Shown: positions 34,828 through 43,987, counted from the first letter of the stretch. The stretch: 57,502 nt of DNA from an uncultured Lachnospiraceae bacterium (GCA_902780385.1 CACZFF010000027.1:1-57502); one strand, 5' to 3'. Translations and numbers: made by a program. Notes: generated by a model from the sequence alone, not told the origin.

Positions 34828-34856
34828 TTGACATGAAAAAAAACTAACCTTATAAT
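34828..34856 (+). promoter_or_regulatory. consensus sigma-A promoter of rex
   Basis: TTGACA (34828-34833), exactly 17 bases, TATAAT (34851-34856): a full consensus promoter, 37 bases after the mobile element. A possible Rex half-site (TTGTGAA at about 34875) lies downstream, but no complete palindrome is visible. Confidence 0.9.
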
Positions 34857-34995
34857 GATTTTGGGGTTGTTACTGTTGTGAAGAAGCGCCTTCTGCTTAT
34901 GTACAGGCACACATAAGGGAACAGGGTACTCGTGATTTAGACAAGGGATAAGTATCCGTCATGACGCTTCTGATTCAGGATTATGAGGTGCTTAT

Positions 34996-35655
34996 TTGGA
35001 AGAGAAGGATATTTCACAGGCAGTTATAGGCCGACTACCGAGGTATTATCGTTATCTGAAGGAATTGAAGGATGCGGGGAAAGAGAGGATTTCATCCCAG
35101 GAGCTGAGCCGCATCATGAAGGTGACTGCTTCCCAGATCCGGCAGGATTTCAACAATTTCGGAGGATTTGGCCAGCAGGGGTATGGCTACAATACCAATT
35201 ATCTGTATGATGAGATCGGAAAGATTCTGGGCCTCGATCATACGCATAATATGGTTCTAGTCGGCGCCGGCAATCTGGGCCAGGCGCTGGTGCGTTATCT
35301 GAAGTTCAAGCAGAGCGGTTTCAATTTTGTATGCGCATTTGATATCAATCCTCAGCTGTTCGGACAGACGGTCGGAGGGATACCGATTCGTCCGCTTTCG
35401 GACCTTCAGGAATACGTGGATGCAAATAATGTGGACATCGTTGTGCTGACGATTCCCAAATCCGAGGCCCGCGAGGTGGCACATTCACTTACGAAAACAA
35501 ATATTAAAGCAATCTGGAACTTTGCGCATATTGACCTGGAACTTCCTCCCTCCATCCAGGTGGAAAGCGTTCATCTGCAGGACAGTCTGATGAAGCTGTC
35601 CTACAATATCCACAGGAATTCAGTTTCCACGGACAAGATGGATAAGGATGACTGA
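34996..35655 (+). CDS. rex: redox-sensing transcriptional repressor Rex
   Basis: A 219-residue repressor that reads the NADH/NAD+ ratio. The N-terminal winged helix (about 1-80) includes ISSQELSRIMKVTASQIRQD and the conserved NNFGGFGQQGYGYN. The Rossmann domain starts with LVGAGNLGQAL near residue 93, has the second-strand acid in CAFDIN and ends in the domain-swapped helix. NADH releases Rex from promoters of fermentation and reducing-equivalent genes. The start is TTG at 34996 with GAGGTG six bases upstream; no in-frame ATG fits. It is followed closely by nnr and alr, so one transcript from the consensus promoter is likely. Confidence 0.95.
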   Translation: MEEKDISQAVIGRLPRYYRYLKELKDAGKERISSQELSRIMKVTASQIRQDFNNFGGFGQQGYGYNTNYLYDEIGKILGLDHTHNMVLVGAGNLGQALVRYLKFKQSGFNFVCAFDINPQLFGQTVGGIPIRPLSDLQEYVDANNVDIVVLTIPKSEAREVAHSLTKTNIKAIWNFAHIDLELPPSIQVESVHLQDSLMKLSYNIHRNSVSTDKMDKDD

Positions 35656-35708
35656 TTGATTTGCGCAGGAGTTTTCAGGTGTCTGAGAACAAGGAACAGG
35701 ATTTGATT

Positions 35709-37577
35709 ATGAATCTGGAATATCTGCTGACAGGGGCGGAAATGGCATCATGTGATGCCAGGACTTCCAATGTGATCGGAATCCCTTCACTCGTGCTGAT
35801 GGAACGAGCAGCGCTGTCCGTTGCGGACAGCGTTGATGTTTTTTTGCGCAAAATATTCTCTGGGGCGGGACGCGGAAGACGACCTGTGGTGCTTGCTGCC
35901 GCAGGACACGGCAATAACGGCGCGGATGCTCTGGCGGCGGGCAGGATTCTGCTGGACCGCGGCTGGGATGTACGCTTTTGCAGGCTTTCCGGAAAAATCT
36001 CTCCGGACAGCAGCTTTGCTGTCCAGGAAAATATTTTGCGTCAATACGGCAAAGACGTGGCGGAATTTCCGGACAGTCTCCTGAGTAAAGTTATAAAGCA
36101 TCAGTATTTAACGGGTAAAGCTTTAACGAATACATCTTTTTCTATGGGAGAGCCGGCCGCGGCGGTACCCGATCTGATCATCGACGGACTTTTCGGAACA
36201 GGTCTCTCGCGGGATCTGTCGGGCCAGGCTGCCGAATGTGTGGAGGCCATCAACTTCTGCAGGGATCGTTTTGGAAGCTATGTCGTTGCCGTGGATATCC
36301 CGTCCGGCATTTCTTCGGACGACGGGAGCGTGATGGGATGCGCGGTCAGATGCGATGAGACTGCGACCTTTGCCTTTTATAAGCGCGGACATTTCCTCCA
36401 TCCCGGTACTGTTTATGCAGGCGTCTGCCATCTGGCCCAGATCGGGATCACATGGCGTGCTTTTGAAAAAATGCCCTCTATGTTTACTCTGATGGACGCT
36501 GAAGCGGCAGACCTTCTTCCCGTGCGTGATCCGGGCGGCAATAAGGGAACGTTCGGCAAGGTTCTTATCGCGGCCGGACGCCGCAATATGTGCGGAGCGG
36601 CCCTGCTGGCGGCAAGGGCATGTATGGCTGCAGGTGCAGGCATGGTCAGGATATTTACTCATGAGGCCAACCGCCTGATCATCCAGCAGGCCATACCGGA
36701 AGCTCTTCTGGATACTTTTACAGATGAAGAGACCCCTGCCCGGATAGCCGCAAAACTGCGGGCGTCTCTGGACTGGGCGGATATAGCGGCTGCCGGTCCT
36801 GCCATGGGAACGGACGAGACGGCAGCGGCCCTTCTTTGCGAGATTCTGGAATATGTGCAGGCAGATGGATCCCGCAGGCCTCTGCGCGGTCTTGTACTGG
36901 ACGCGGATGCGCTGCGCCTTCTTGCAAAAGATGATGCCCTTTGCAGTCTTCTGGCGGGACGGCAGCCGGAAATCCCCTGCATCCTCACGCCTCATATGGC
37001 TGAATTTGCCGCACTAGCAGGGCAGAGCGTTCCCGAGTGTATTGCAAACCGCGCCAATCTTGTCCAGGAACAGGCGGACCGCCTCAGGTCAACGATCGCC
37101 TGCAAGGATGCCCGCACCCTGGTTGCGCAGCCTTCACTGCCGACAAAAAAGGAAGGCGTATCCGGGCAAGGAAGTCAATGCGGAGTGGATCCTGTCTGCA
37201 GGCAGTACCTCAATACGACCGGCAACAGCGGAATGGCCGCGGCAGGGAGCGGAGATGTACTGACCGGCATCACTGCGGCTTTCCTTGCTCTCGATTTCAA
37301 AAACAGAACGGCAGCAGATTCTTCTGAAAGATCACCTTTAACCCCTTCTGAAGGATCAGATTTATACCCTTCTGAAGGATCACCTTTCTTATCGGGATCC
37401 CGGAGTGTATTGTTTACCGACGCCGAATGCTCTGATGGCTTCGCTGCAGCTGTTGCCGCTGCCTGTCTGCACGGCAGGGCAGGAGATCTGGCGGCGGCTG
37501 AGTACGGAAAACAGGGGATGACCGCAGGAGATATTGCTGCGCAAATGAGAAAAGCATCTTTCTGGCAAAAGAAGTGA
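35709..37577 (+). CDS. nnr: bifunctional NAD(P)H-hydrate repair enzyme (epimerase + ADP-dependent dehydratase)
   Basis: About 622 residues joining a YjeF_N epimerase and a YjeF_C kinase-fold dehydratase. Together they repair hydrated NADH and NADPH. Epimerase motifs are AAAGHGNNGADALAAGR and DLIIDGLFGTGLS. Dehydratase motifs are GGNKGTFGKVLIAAG, GPAMGTDE and NTTGNSGMAAAGSGDVLTG. Between GDVLTG and the final helix is an unusual insertion of about 55 residues made partly of a 24-bp repeat (SEGS-type units). A smaller insertion precedes NTTGN. ATG 35709 starts the conserved MNLEYLLTGAEM. GTG 35679 (CAGGAG seven bases upstream) is a good alternative and TTG 35661 is weak. It sits 53 bases after rex, linking NADH sensing with NADH repair. 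Confidence 0.9.
   Translation: MNLEYLLTGAEMASCDARTSNVIGIPSLVLMERAALSVADSVDVFLRKIFSGAGRGRRPVVLAAAGHGNNGADALAAGRILLDRGWDVRFCRLSGKISPDSSFAVQENILRQYGKDVAEFPDSLLSKVIKHQYLTGKALTNTSFSMGEPAAAVPDLIIDGLFGTGLSRDLSGQAAECVEAINFCRDRFGSYVVAVDIPSGISSDDGSVMGCAVRCDETATFAFYKRGHFLHPGTVYAGVCHLAQIGITWRAFEKMPSMFTLMDAEAADLLPVRDPGGNKGTFGKVLIAAGRRNMCGAALLAARACMAAGAGMVRIFTHEANRLIIQQAIPEALLDTFTDEETPARIAAKLRASLDWADIAAAGPAMGTDETAAALLCEILEYVQADGSRRPLRGLVLDADALRLLAKDDALCSLLAGRQPEIPCILTPHMAEFAALAGQSVPECIANRANLVQEQADRLRSTIACKDARTLVAQPSLPTKKEGVSGQGSQCGVDPVCRQYLNTTGNSGMAAAGSGDVLTGITAAFLALDFKNRTAADSSERSPLTPSEGSDLYPSEGSPFLSGSRSVLFTDAECSDGFAAAVAAACLHGRAGDLAAAEYGKQGMTAGDIAAQMRKASFWQKK
37322..37393 (+). repeat. 24-bp in-frame tandem repeat in nnr
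   Basis: Three 24-bp units, each opening TTCTGAA(A/G)GATCA, start at 37322, 37346 and 37370. They encode an 8-residue pattern S-E-G/R-S-x-x-x-P. They lie within the extra loop of the dehydratase domain. Confidence 0.88.
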
Positions 37578-37634
37578 AAAAATTGCCGGAGCAGATCTTT
37601 AAACCTTTATGTATCATGAACATGGAAGAAGACT

Positions 37635-38777
37635 ATGAGCAATGAAAGAATCTGTGCGGAGATCGATCTCTCCGCGATCTCTTACAACATGGAGAGCATG
37701 CACCGGAATCTGACGCCCGGCACCGGTATGATCGCCGTTGTCAAGACGGACGGCTATGGACACGGGGCCTGCGCGATCGCGAAAAAGATCGAGCATCTGC
37801 CTTATCTGTGGGGCTTTGCGGTCGCCACATTTGAAGAGGCAAAAGAACTCAGACAAGATGGTATCACAAAGCCCATCCTGATCCTGGGATATGTTTTCCC
37901 TTATTGCTACCAAGAACTTGCCCGGCTGCAGATCCGTCCGGCGGTCTTCCGCGCGGATATGCTGGAACAGCTGGCGCAGGCCGGCAAAGCTGTCGGGCAG
38001 CCTGTCCTCATCCACACGGCTGTGGACACCGGAATGAGCAGGATCGGTATCAGGCCTGATGACACGGGCATGGCTTTTATAGGCCGGGCTCTCGCCCTGC
38101 AGAAAGAGGGCGGCATCGTTTTGGAGGGGATTTTTACACATTTCTCCCGCGCGGATGAGACGGAACTTGATCATACGCATGGGCAGATCGTCCGTTTTTC
38201 CGATTTCTGTGAAAGGATCGAAAAGGAAGCGGGGTACAGGATTCCTTTCCGCCACTGCTCAAACAGTGCAGGTATCATCCGTCTCCCCAGGGCGAATTTC
38301 GATCTGGTGCGGGCAGGGATCACTCTCTATGGCCTATGGCCATCTGCGGATGTTCCCAGGGAGCCGGTCCCGCTGCGTCCCGTTATGTCCCTCAGGTCCC
38401 ATATAGTCTATATCAAGACCGTACCGGGCGGGACCCAGGTCAGCTATGGCGGCACCTATGTGACCAGGAAAGAAGAACGCCTCGCAACCGTGCCCGTGGG
38501 CTATGGCGACGGCTATCCCAGAAGTCTTTCCAACAAGGGATATGTACTCATCCGGGGACAGAGGGCACCTATCCGGGGACGGGTCTGCATGGACCAGATG
38601 ATGGTAGATGTTTCTCAGATTCCCGATGCCCGGGAGGGCGATCTGGTCACCCTGATCGGCCGGGACGGTGACCTGGGCATCACCATGGAAGAGATGGGAG
38701 ATCTTTCCGGCCGCTTCAATTATGAACTCGCCTGTGATATTTCACCGCGTGTTCCCAGAGTATTCATTGACGATTAA
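37635..38777 (+). CDS. alr: alanine racemase
   Basis: A 380-residue PLP enzyme that interconverts L- and D-alanine for peptidoglycan. The PLP lysine is in VVKTDGYGHGA (about 37); the usual form is VVKADAYGHG. The catalytic tyrosine of the C-terminal beta domain is in QVSYGGTYVT, and the substrate-carboxylate region is RVCMDQMMVDVS. The barrel has the expected HTAVDTGMSRIG and HCSNSAGII blocks. The ATG at 37635 follows GGAAGAAG. It lies 57 bases after nnr and probably belongs to the rex-nnr-alr transcript; nnr next to alr is common in Firmicutes. Confidence 0.95.
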   Translation: MSNERICAEIDLSAISYNMESMHRNLTPGTGMIAVVKTDGYGHGACAIAKKIEHLPYLWGFAVATFEEAKELRQDGITKPILILGYVFPYCYQELARLQIRPAVFRADMLEQLAQAGKAVGQPVLIHTAVDTGMSRIGIRPDDTGMAFIGRALALQKEGGIVLEGIFTHFSRADETELDHTHGQIVRFSDFCERIEKEAGYRIPFRHCSNSAGIIRLPRANFDLVRAGITLYGLWPSADVPREPVPLRPVMSLRSHIVYIKTVPGGTQVSYGGTYVTRKEERLATVPVGYGDGYPRSLSNKGYVLIRGQRAPIRGRVCMDQMMVDVSQIPDAREGDLVTLIGRDGDLGITMEEMGDLSGRFNYELACDISPRVPRVFIDD

Positions 38778-38874
38778 AGCCTGTGATGCTATATTTAAAT
38801 GTGGCTTTGCATATGTTTTGCATAATTTTTGCTGGATGCAGATCCCAAATATATATTGATAGTGAGGAAATAAC

Positions 38875-39612
38875 ATGTCAGGACATTCTAAATTCGCAAA
38901 TATCAAGCACAAAAAGGAAAAAAACGACGCCGCTAAGGGTAAGATCTTTACCATCATCGGCAGAGAAATCGCTGTCGCTGTCAAGGAGGGCGGCCCCGAT
39001 CCATCCAACAACTATAAGCTGGCAAAGGTCATTGAGAAGGCAAAATCCAACAACGTTCCCAACGATACCATCGAGCGCGGTATCAAAAAGGCTGCGGGCG
39101 ATGTCGGCAACGTGAACTACCAGTACAATACCTATGAGGGTTATGGCCCCAGCGGTATCGCTGTCATTGTCGATACACTGACAGACAACCAGAACCGCAC
39201 TGCCGCCAATGTTCGTGCTGCTTTCGCAAAGGGAGCCGGCAACATCGGTACTCCCGGCTGCGTCTCCTATATGTTTGACAAGCGCGGCCAGATCATCATC
39301 GACCGCGAAGAGTGCGAACTGAGCGCAGATGATCTGATGATGATCGCGCTGGATGCAGGCGCCGAGGATCTGAAAGAGGAAGAGGACAGCTTTGAGATCA
39401 TCACTTCCGAGGATGATTTTGATGCTGTCAAGAAAGCCATCGATGACGCAGGGATCGAGACCGTATCCGCGGAAGTCACTATGATTCCGCAGAACTATGT
39501 GACCCTGACCGATGAGAATGCGATCAAGCAGATCCGCCGTATTCTCGATATTCTCGAGGACGACGATGATGTCCAGGCTGTATATCACAACTGGGACGAG
39601 GGTGACGACTGA
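38875..39612 (+). CDS. yebC: YebC/PmpR/TACO1-family protein
   Basis: A 245-residue protein with the full YebC fold: N-terminal MSGHSKFANIKHKKEKNDAAKGKIF, then AAANVRAAF-type and GNIGTPGCVSYMF blocks, and an acidic C-terminal lobe ending EDDDDVQAVYHNW. The family was first described as DNA-binding regulators; more recent work links members to translation of proline-rich or stalling sequences. The start is firm because the first residues are invariant in the family, and AGTGAGGAA precedes the ATG. A 12-bp hairpin about 165 bases later may end the transcript. Confidence 0.93.
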   Translation: MSGHSKFANIKHKKEKNDAAKGKIFTIIGREIAVAVKEGGPDPSNNYKLAKVIEKAKSNNVPNDTIERGIKKAAGDVGNVNYQYNTYEGYGPSGIAVIVDTLTDNQNRTAANVRAAFAKGAGNIGTPGCVSYMFDKRGQIIIDREECELSADDLMMIALDAGAEDLKEEEDSFEIITSEDDFDAVKKAIDDAGIETVSAEVTMIPQNYVTLTDENAIKQIRRILDILEDDDDVQAVYHNWDEGDD

Positions 39613-39917
39613 TCGGCCTTTAATGAAGATCGTTCATGACAGAACACATCCTTCAATGGAAACAGCGCCTGTCACCGGCCAATGCATGATGATATGTTAC
39701 AATCACACCTGCACAACCCTCAAAGGGGGTTAAACACATTTGTTATGGGTGTGACCGGTAATGATGCTTTTGACACAGCAGCTTTGCGGTATTTGATACG
39801 CGAAGCTGCTATGTCTATATTTATGGAAAGTCTATATTTTCTATTGGTACGGATCTTTTATTGCTTTTGTAAAAATCTTTTATTTTCTGTTGTTTATGGA
39901 AAGGATACTGCTTTTCG
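39613..39917. other. intergenic region between yebC and the small acidic gene
   Basis: A hairpin (AGCAGCTTTGCG with CGCGAAGCTGCT, 39777-39810, one G-U pair, 10-base loop) is the only clear structure and may act as a weak terminator. A TACAAT hexamer at 39698-39703 lacks a matching -35. No gene is seen. Confidence 0.45.
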
Positions 39918-40133
39918 ATGGATGAGGAAAAAACTTTTGATCCCGAAGCTGCGGGAACAGATCGTGACCGCCCCCAACCGGATACAGGGCGCTTTCTCAA
40001 AAATCCGCTGCCGGTCCCGAAACGCCGTTCCCATGTGCGGATGGAATTTGATCTGATGGATGATTGGGATATCCCTCGCGGGCAGGATCACTTCGATATT
40101 GACATTTCTGATGACGATGATTTTGATATTTAA
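39918..40133 (+). CDS. small acidic protein upstream of ftsK
   Basis: A 71-residue hydrophilic protein with no membrane segment. A central basic patch (RFLKNPLPVPKRRSHVRMEFD) is followed by an acidic tail rich in Asp and Ile ending DIDISDDDDFDI. I have an impression that similar short proteins with KNPLPVPK and a DDDDFDI tail occur before ftsK in related Clostridia, but this is not verified. A ribosome site AAAGGA lies 13 bases before the ATG, rather far. The gene ends 12 bases before the ftsK start, so coupling is likely. Function is unknown; a charged adaptor for the divisome or translocase is only a guess. Confidence 0.6.
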   Translation: MDEEKTFDPEAAGTDRDRPQPDTGRFLKNPLPVPKRRSHVRMEFDLMDDWDIPRGQDHFDIDISDDDDFDI

Positions 40134-40145
40134 TGTAGGATAAAT

Positions 40146-43100
40146 ATGGCACAAACTACCAGGAAAAAGGCGTCCGGAAAAAACACCGGATCCAGATCGA
40201 AAACAAGTGCAAACCGCCGTAAAAATACTTCCGGCAGTGCATCCCGCACCAGGTCTTCCAGGTCGTCTGCTTCCGCAGGCACCAGGACTGCTTCTTCCGG
40301 GAGATCTTCCTCACGTTCCCGGGGAGCAAGAAAGACAGCTGCCATCGAGAGGGCGCGCATGGAAAAGCAGCAGAGAGACCGCGAGATCCGCATGGATATC
40401 GCTTTCTTTCTGATGTTTTTTGCCATGGTCTTTATCTATATCTCTCTGTCGGGATATGGGGCAAATGTCGGAAGGGCAGTCCGCATGATCCTGTTCGGTA
40501 TTTTCGGGATCGGAGCATGGATCGTACCTTTATGGATATTTGTACTCTGTTTTTTCCTGATTTCTCAGAAGGGAGGCAGGCAGATGCCGGTGCGGCTTTT
40601 TGCAGCGGCACTTATCATCCTGCTCATACAGTCTGCCGATCACCTGTATCTGCATACATCCGGCAGGATTTCACTGGATGTGCCCTTTCATGTCAAAGAG
40701 ACCTTTCATCTCTGTGCGGATAACAGTTTCGGCGGAGGAATTCCGGGAGGCTGGTTTGCCCGTCTTCTTTACAGGGCCTTCGGTGTGATCGGCAGCTGGC
40801 TGGTCTATTTCGGAATGCTGGTGATTTCCCTGATCCTGCTGAGCCAGCAGTCTCCTGCAGGAGCGATCAGGACGATGCGGGAACGCCGTGAAGAAAAGGG
40901 GATCCCCAGCTTTTCCGAGCGGCGGGAGATCCGCCGCATACGCAGACAGCAGGAGAGAGAAGCGGCGGAAGAAGAGCGGGAGCTGCGGGAAGCAGAGCGG
41001 ATTCTTGAGCGTGAGGACAGAGCCGCCGCCAGAGCCCGGGAGAGAGAAGAAAGAGCACAGGATCAGCGCAGACGCCGCGGAAGCGGCGGTACAAGATCCC
41101 TTGATCTTGAACACACCCGTCTGGACAAAGGCCAGTCAGGCAATCGTGCACGCGCGGATTCCAATTCCGGCAAAGGAAGACGCCGCTCCGGCGTTATCAG
41201 CAATATGGACAGACGAAGAGATGTCCATGAGATCCAGGTCCTGACAGATGAGGGCAGGGAGCCTCTGACTGTCCTTGCCGCAGGCAACGGTATAGAGCCG
41301 GAAGGGACCGTCTACCGAAGATCCAGGCAGTCTGCTTTCGGCAGTTCTGCTCAGGGAGAAGCCTCCGTGCAGACAGCCGATGATCTTTATACAGGCAATG
41401 AAGGTGTACCCGTAGCAGCAGGGACTGACGCCGGAACATACAATACCGGCATTACTGAAGTGACCGCCGGTATGGGGGATCCGGATGATAATGCCCTTGA
41501 TTTCATAACTGCCGGACATGCCGGACAGGAAGATCCTTCCGACATGCCCTCCGCAGAGACCGCAAAAACAGGCCGGCTGCTTACTGCCGCGCCTGGCAGG
41601 ACCGGCAGGGAACTTACCGCATCACCAGGCGGGGAGCCTGCCGCAGTGCCCGGAAGGGAGCTTAGCGCAGTTTCCGGCTTGGAACTTAGCGCAGTGTCCG
41701 GCAGGGAATTAACTGCAGCGTCCGGCAGGGAATTAACTGCAGCGTCCGGACAGGAAGATTCTGCCGGTCAAAGTTCCTCCGTCCGGAATGCCGGCGGCCA
41801 GCCAGAGGCACAAAGACCGGGCGGGAATACTTTTACTCCTTCTGAGGAGGATCTTCAGGGCATTTCCGTTCACAGGGAGACAGAGGAAGAAAAGAAGGGG
41901 AGCAAGTCTTCCGGACCTTCTTCTGCCGTCCGCAAGGCCGCCAGCTATGTTCCCCCGACATTCACTCTTCTTGAGAGGGGCAGCAGCGGAAAAAACGAGG
42001 AGACGGAACGCGAGCTGAAGGAGACAGCTTACCGTCTGCAGGAGACACTGAGGACATTCGGTGTGCAGGTCACGATCACAGATATCAGCCAGGGCCCTTC
42101 CGTTACGCGCTATGAGCTCAAACCGGATAAGGGCGTCAAGGTCAGCAAGATCGTGAACCTCTCGGATGATATCAAGCTGCGTCTGGCAGCGACTGACATC
42201 CGGATCGAGGCACCGATCCCGGGCAAATCTGCCATCGGCATTGAAGTCCCCAACAAGAAGGAGACAACTGTCTGCCTGCGTGATCTTCTCGCAACAGAGG
42301 AATTCCGAAACTTTAAGGGAAAACTTCCTTTTGCAGTCGGCAAAGATATAGGCGGCAAGAATGTCATCGCGGACATTGCCCGCATGCCCCATATTCTGAT
42401 CGCAGGTGCCACCGGCTCCGGAAAATCCGTCTGCATTAACACCATTATCCTGAGTATTCTCTACAGGACGACACCCGACCAGGTCCGTCTTCTCATGATC
42501 GATCCCAAGGTGGTCGAGCTGAGCGTCTACAAGAAGATCCCGCATCTGATCATTCCTGTGGTCACCGACCCCCGAAAAGCCTCGGCCGCTCTGAACTGGG
42601 CGGTTGCAGAGATGGAAAAGAGATACAAGCTCTTTGCAGCAGCCGGCGCCCGGGACCTGAATGGATATAATGCCATGGCCCAGTCATATCGCAATGAGGA
42701 CGGGGAACTGGAGCGTGAGCCGCTTCCCAGGATCGTCATCATTGTAGATGAGCTGGCGGATCTCATGATGGTAGCCAAGAGTGAAGTGGAGAGTGCCATC
42801 TGCCGTCTGGCCCAGCTTGCCCGCGCTGCCGGTATTCACCTGATCATCGCCACACAGCGTCCCTCCGTGGATGTCATCACGGGTCTGATCAAGGCAAATA
42901 TGCCCAGCCGTATCGCCTTTGCGGTTTCCAGTCAGGTAGACTCCAGGACGATTCTGGACATGGCCGGTGCCGAGAAGCTGATCGGCCGGGGCGATATGCT
43001 GTTCTACCCGCAGTATTACCAGAAGCCGGCACGTGTACAGGGGGTCTTTGTCTCAGATGATGAAGTGACCAGGGTTGTGGATTATATCAAAAAGTACAAT

Positions 43101-43427
43101 ACTCAGGACAGCCACGATCAGGAAATCGACCGTCAGATCGACGATATCGCTGCCAACGGTATCTCCGATATGTCTTCCGGAGAAGTAAAGACAGATCCGC
43201 GCCGGGATGAGCACTTTGCTGAGGCAGGACGTTTTATCATTGAAAAAAACAAGGCTTCCATCGGTCTTCTGCAGCGTGTCTTCAAGATCGGCTTCAACCG
43301 CGCCGCACGCATCATGGATCAGCTTGCGGAAGCCGGTGTCGTGAGTGAAGAGAGCAGCACCCGCGCAAGACAGGTCCTTATGACCATGCCTGAGTTTGAG
43401 GAATACCTGGATAGAGAAGGCGGTTAA
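40146..43427 (+). CDS. ftsK: DNA translocase FtsK/SpoIIIE
   Basis: A 1093-residue septal DNA pump. A Ser/Arg/Lys-rich cytoplasmic lead (1-85) precedes four membrane helices (about 85-235). A long, highly charged and repetitive linker follows (about 240-640), including six 24-bp repeats. The motor has Walker A IAGATGSGKSVCINT near 755, Walker B IVIIVDELADLMM, and the FtsK block IATQRPSVDVITGLIKANMPSRIAF. The C-terminal gamma winged helix (FKIGFNRAARIMDQL) recognises polar DNA motifs. It clears trapped chromosome at division or sporulation. The ATG has only a weak TAGGA site, consistent with coupling to the small gene upstream. The linker is longer than in B. subtilis SpoIIIE. Confidence 0.95.
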   Translation: MAQTTRKKASGKNTGSRSKTSANRRKNTSGSASRTRSSRSSASAGTRTASSGRSSSRSRGARKTAAIERARMEKQQRDREIRMDIAFFLMFFAMVFIYISLSGYGANVGRAVRMILFGIFGIGAWIVPLWIFVLCFFLISQKGGRQMPVRLFAAALIILLIQSADHLYLHTSGRISLDVPFHVKETFHLCADNSFGGGIPGGWFARLLYRAFGVIGSWLVYFGMLVISLILLSQQSPAGAIRTMRERREEKGIPSFSERREIRRIRRQQEREAAEEERELREAERILEREDRAAARAREREERAQDQRRRRGSGGTRSLDLEHTRLDKGQSGNRARADSNSGKGRRRSGVISNMDRRRDVHEIQVLTDEGREPLTVLAAGNGIEPEGTVYRRSRQSAFGSSAQGEASVQTADDLYTGNEGVPVAAGTDAGTYNTGITEVTAGMGDPDDNALDFITAGHAGQEDPSDMPSAETAKTGRLLTAAPGRTGRELTASPGGEPAAVPGRELSAVSGLELSAVSGRELTAASGRELTAASGQEDSAGQSSSVRNAGGQPEAQRPGGNTFTPSEEDLQGISVHRETEEEKKGSKSSGPSSAVRKAASYVPPTFTLLERGSSGKNEETERELKETAYRLQETLRTFGVQVTITDISQGPSVTRYELKPDKGVKVSKIVNLSDDIKLRLAATDIRIEAPIPGKSAIGIEVPNKKETTVCLRDLLATEEFRNFKGKLPFAVGKDIGGKNVIADIARMPHILIAGATGSGKSVCINTIILSILYRTTPDQVRLLMIDPKVVELSVYKKIPHLIIPVVTDPRKASAALNWAVAEMEKRYKLFAAAGARDLNGYNAMAQSYRNEDGELEREPLPRIVIIVDELADLMMVAKSEVESAICRLAQLARAAGIHLIIATQRPSVDVITGLIKANMPSRIAFAVSSQVDSRTILDMAGAEKLIGRGDMLFYPQYYQKPARVQGVFVSDDEVTRVVDYIKKYNTQDSHDQEIDRQIDDIAANGISDMSSGEVKTDPRRDEHFAEAGRFIIEKNKASIGLLQRVFKIGFNRAARIMDQLAEAGVVSEESSTRARQVLMTMPEFEEYLDREGG
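41604..41747 (+). repeat. 24-bp in-frame tandem repeat in the ftsK linker
   Basis: Six units of 24 bp run from 41604 to 41747; the last two are identical and the others diverged. Each encodes an 8-residue unit of the form G-R-E-L-T/S-A-x-S. The array lies in the linker between membrane and motor domains, where length changes are tolerable. Confidence 0.9.
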
Positions 43428-43550
43428 AGACAGGATTTGTATGTGTTCTTTATCGTGATTTATCAGCGGACATACTCAAAGAGCAGCCGGGTATATAAAC
43501 AGGCCCCATTGACTCATTGATGATCAAAATAAAAGACGATCGCGTAATTC

Positions 43551-43610
43551 TGTTATTCTCGCGAGCCTGATACGGGCTGCCCTCAGGGCAGCCCGTATCC
43601 ATGAGAATAA
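43551..43610. terminator. long hairpin after ftsK
   Basis: GATACGGGCTGCC (43569-43581) pairs with its exact complement over a five-base loop. An outer arm (GTTATTCTC with GAGAATAAAC) extends it to about 60 bases. No T tract follows directly, so it may be a processed 3' end or repeat element as much as a terminator. Confidence 0.5.
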
Positions 43611-43762
43611 ACGCTTTTGATTTTCTGCCGGTCCTCAAAAGCGGCATTTACGGGCAGAAAATAATAATAAAGATAACTTTTTGTTGATTTTTTGGATTGA
43701 GTCTGTCACAATATGGTATTATTGTATACATGTTCGTTTTCTCTCTTATTTGACTGATTCAG

Positions 43763-43987
43763 CGGAGCGTCAGTGCATGAATCCGGATTTTTTCTTTTCG
43801 GTTTTTGAGTGTTTTTACTGAATGGAAAGAATCTGCGGTGTATCAGTGCATGGACCCGGATTTCTTCTATTCTGTTTTGAGTGTTTTTACTGAATGGAAA
43901 GAACCGGCGGTGCGGCAGTGCATGGACCCGGATTTCTTCTTTTCAGTTTTGAGTGTTTTTACTGAATGGAAAGAACCGGCGGTGTGT
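43763..43987 (+). repeat. 72-bp tandem repeat upstream of nfnA
   Basis: Two full 72-bp units (43807-43878, 43879-43950) are flanked by a partial unit on each side (from 43763; to about 43987). Units open GAGTGTTTTTACTGAATGG and differ at only a few bases. The period is a multiple of three, and one plus-strand frame reads S-V-F-T-E-W-K-E per unit, but it has only a TTG at its head and no ribosome site. The repeats lie in a 708-base gap between ftsK and nfnA and could be transcribed as leader RNA. Confidence 0.9.

Noticed and set aside
43763-43987. CRISPR array
   Set aside because: The 72-bp units are contiguous, with no alternating unique spacers, and no cas gene lies nearby.
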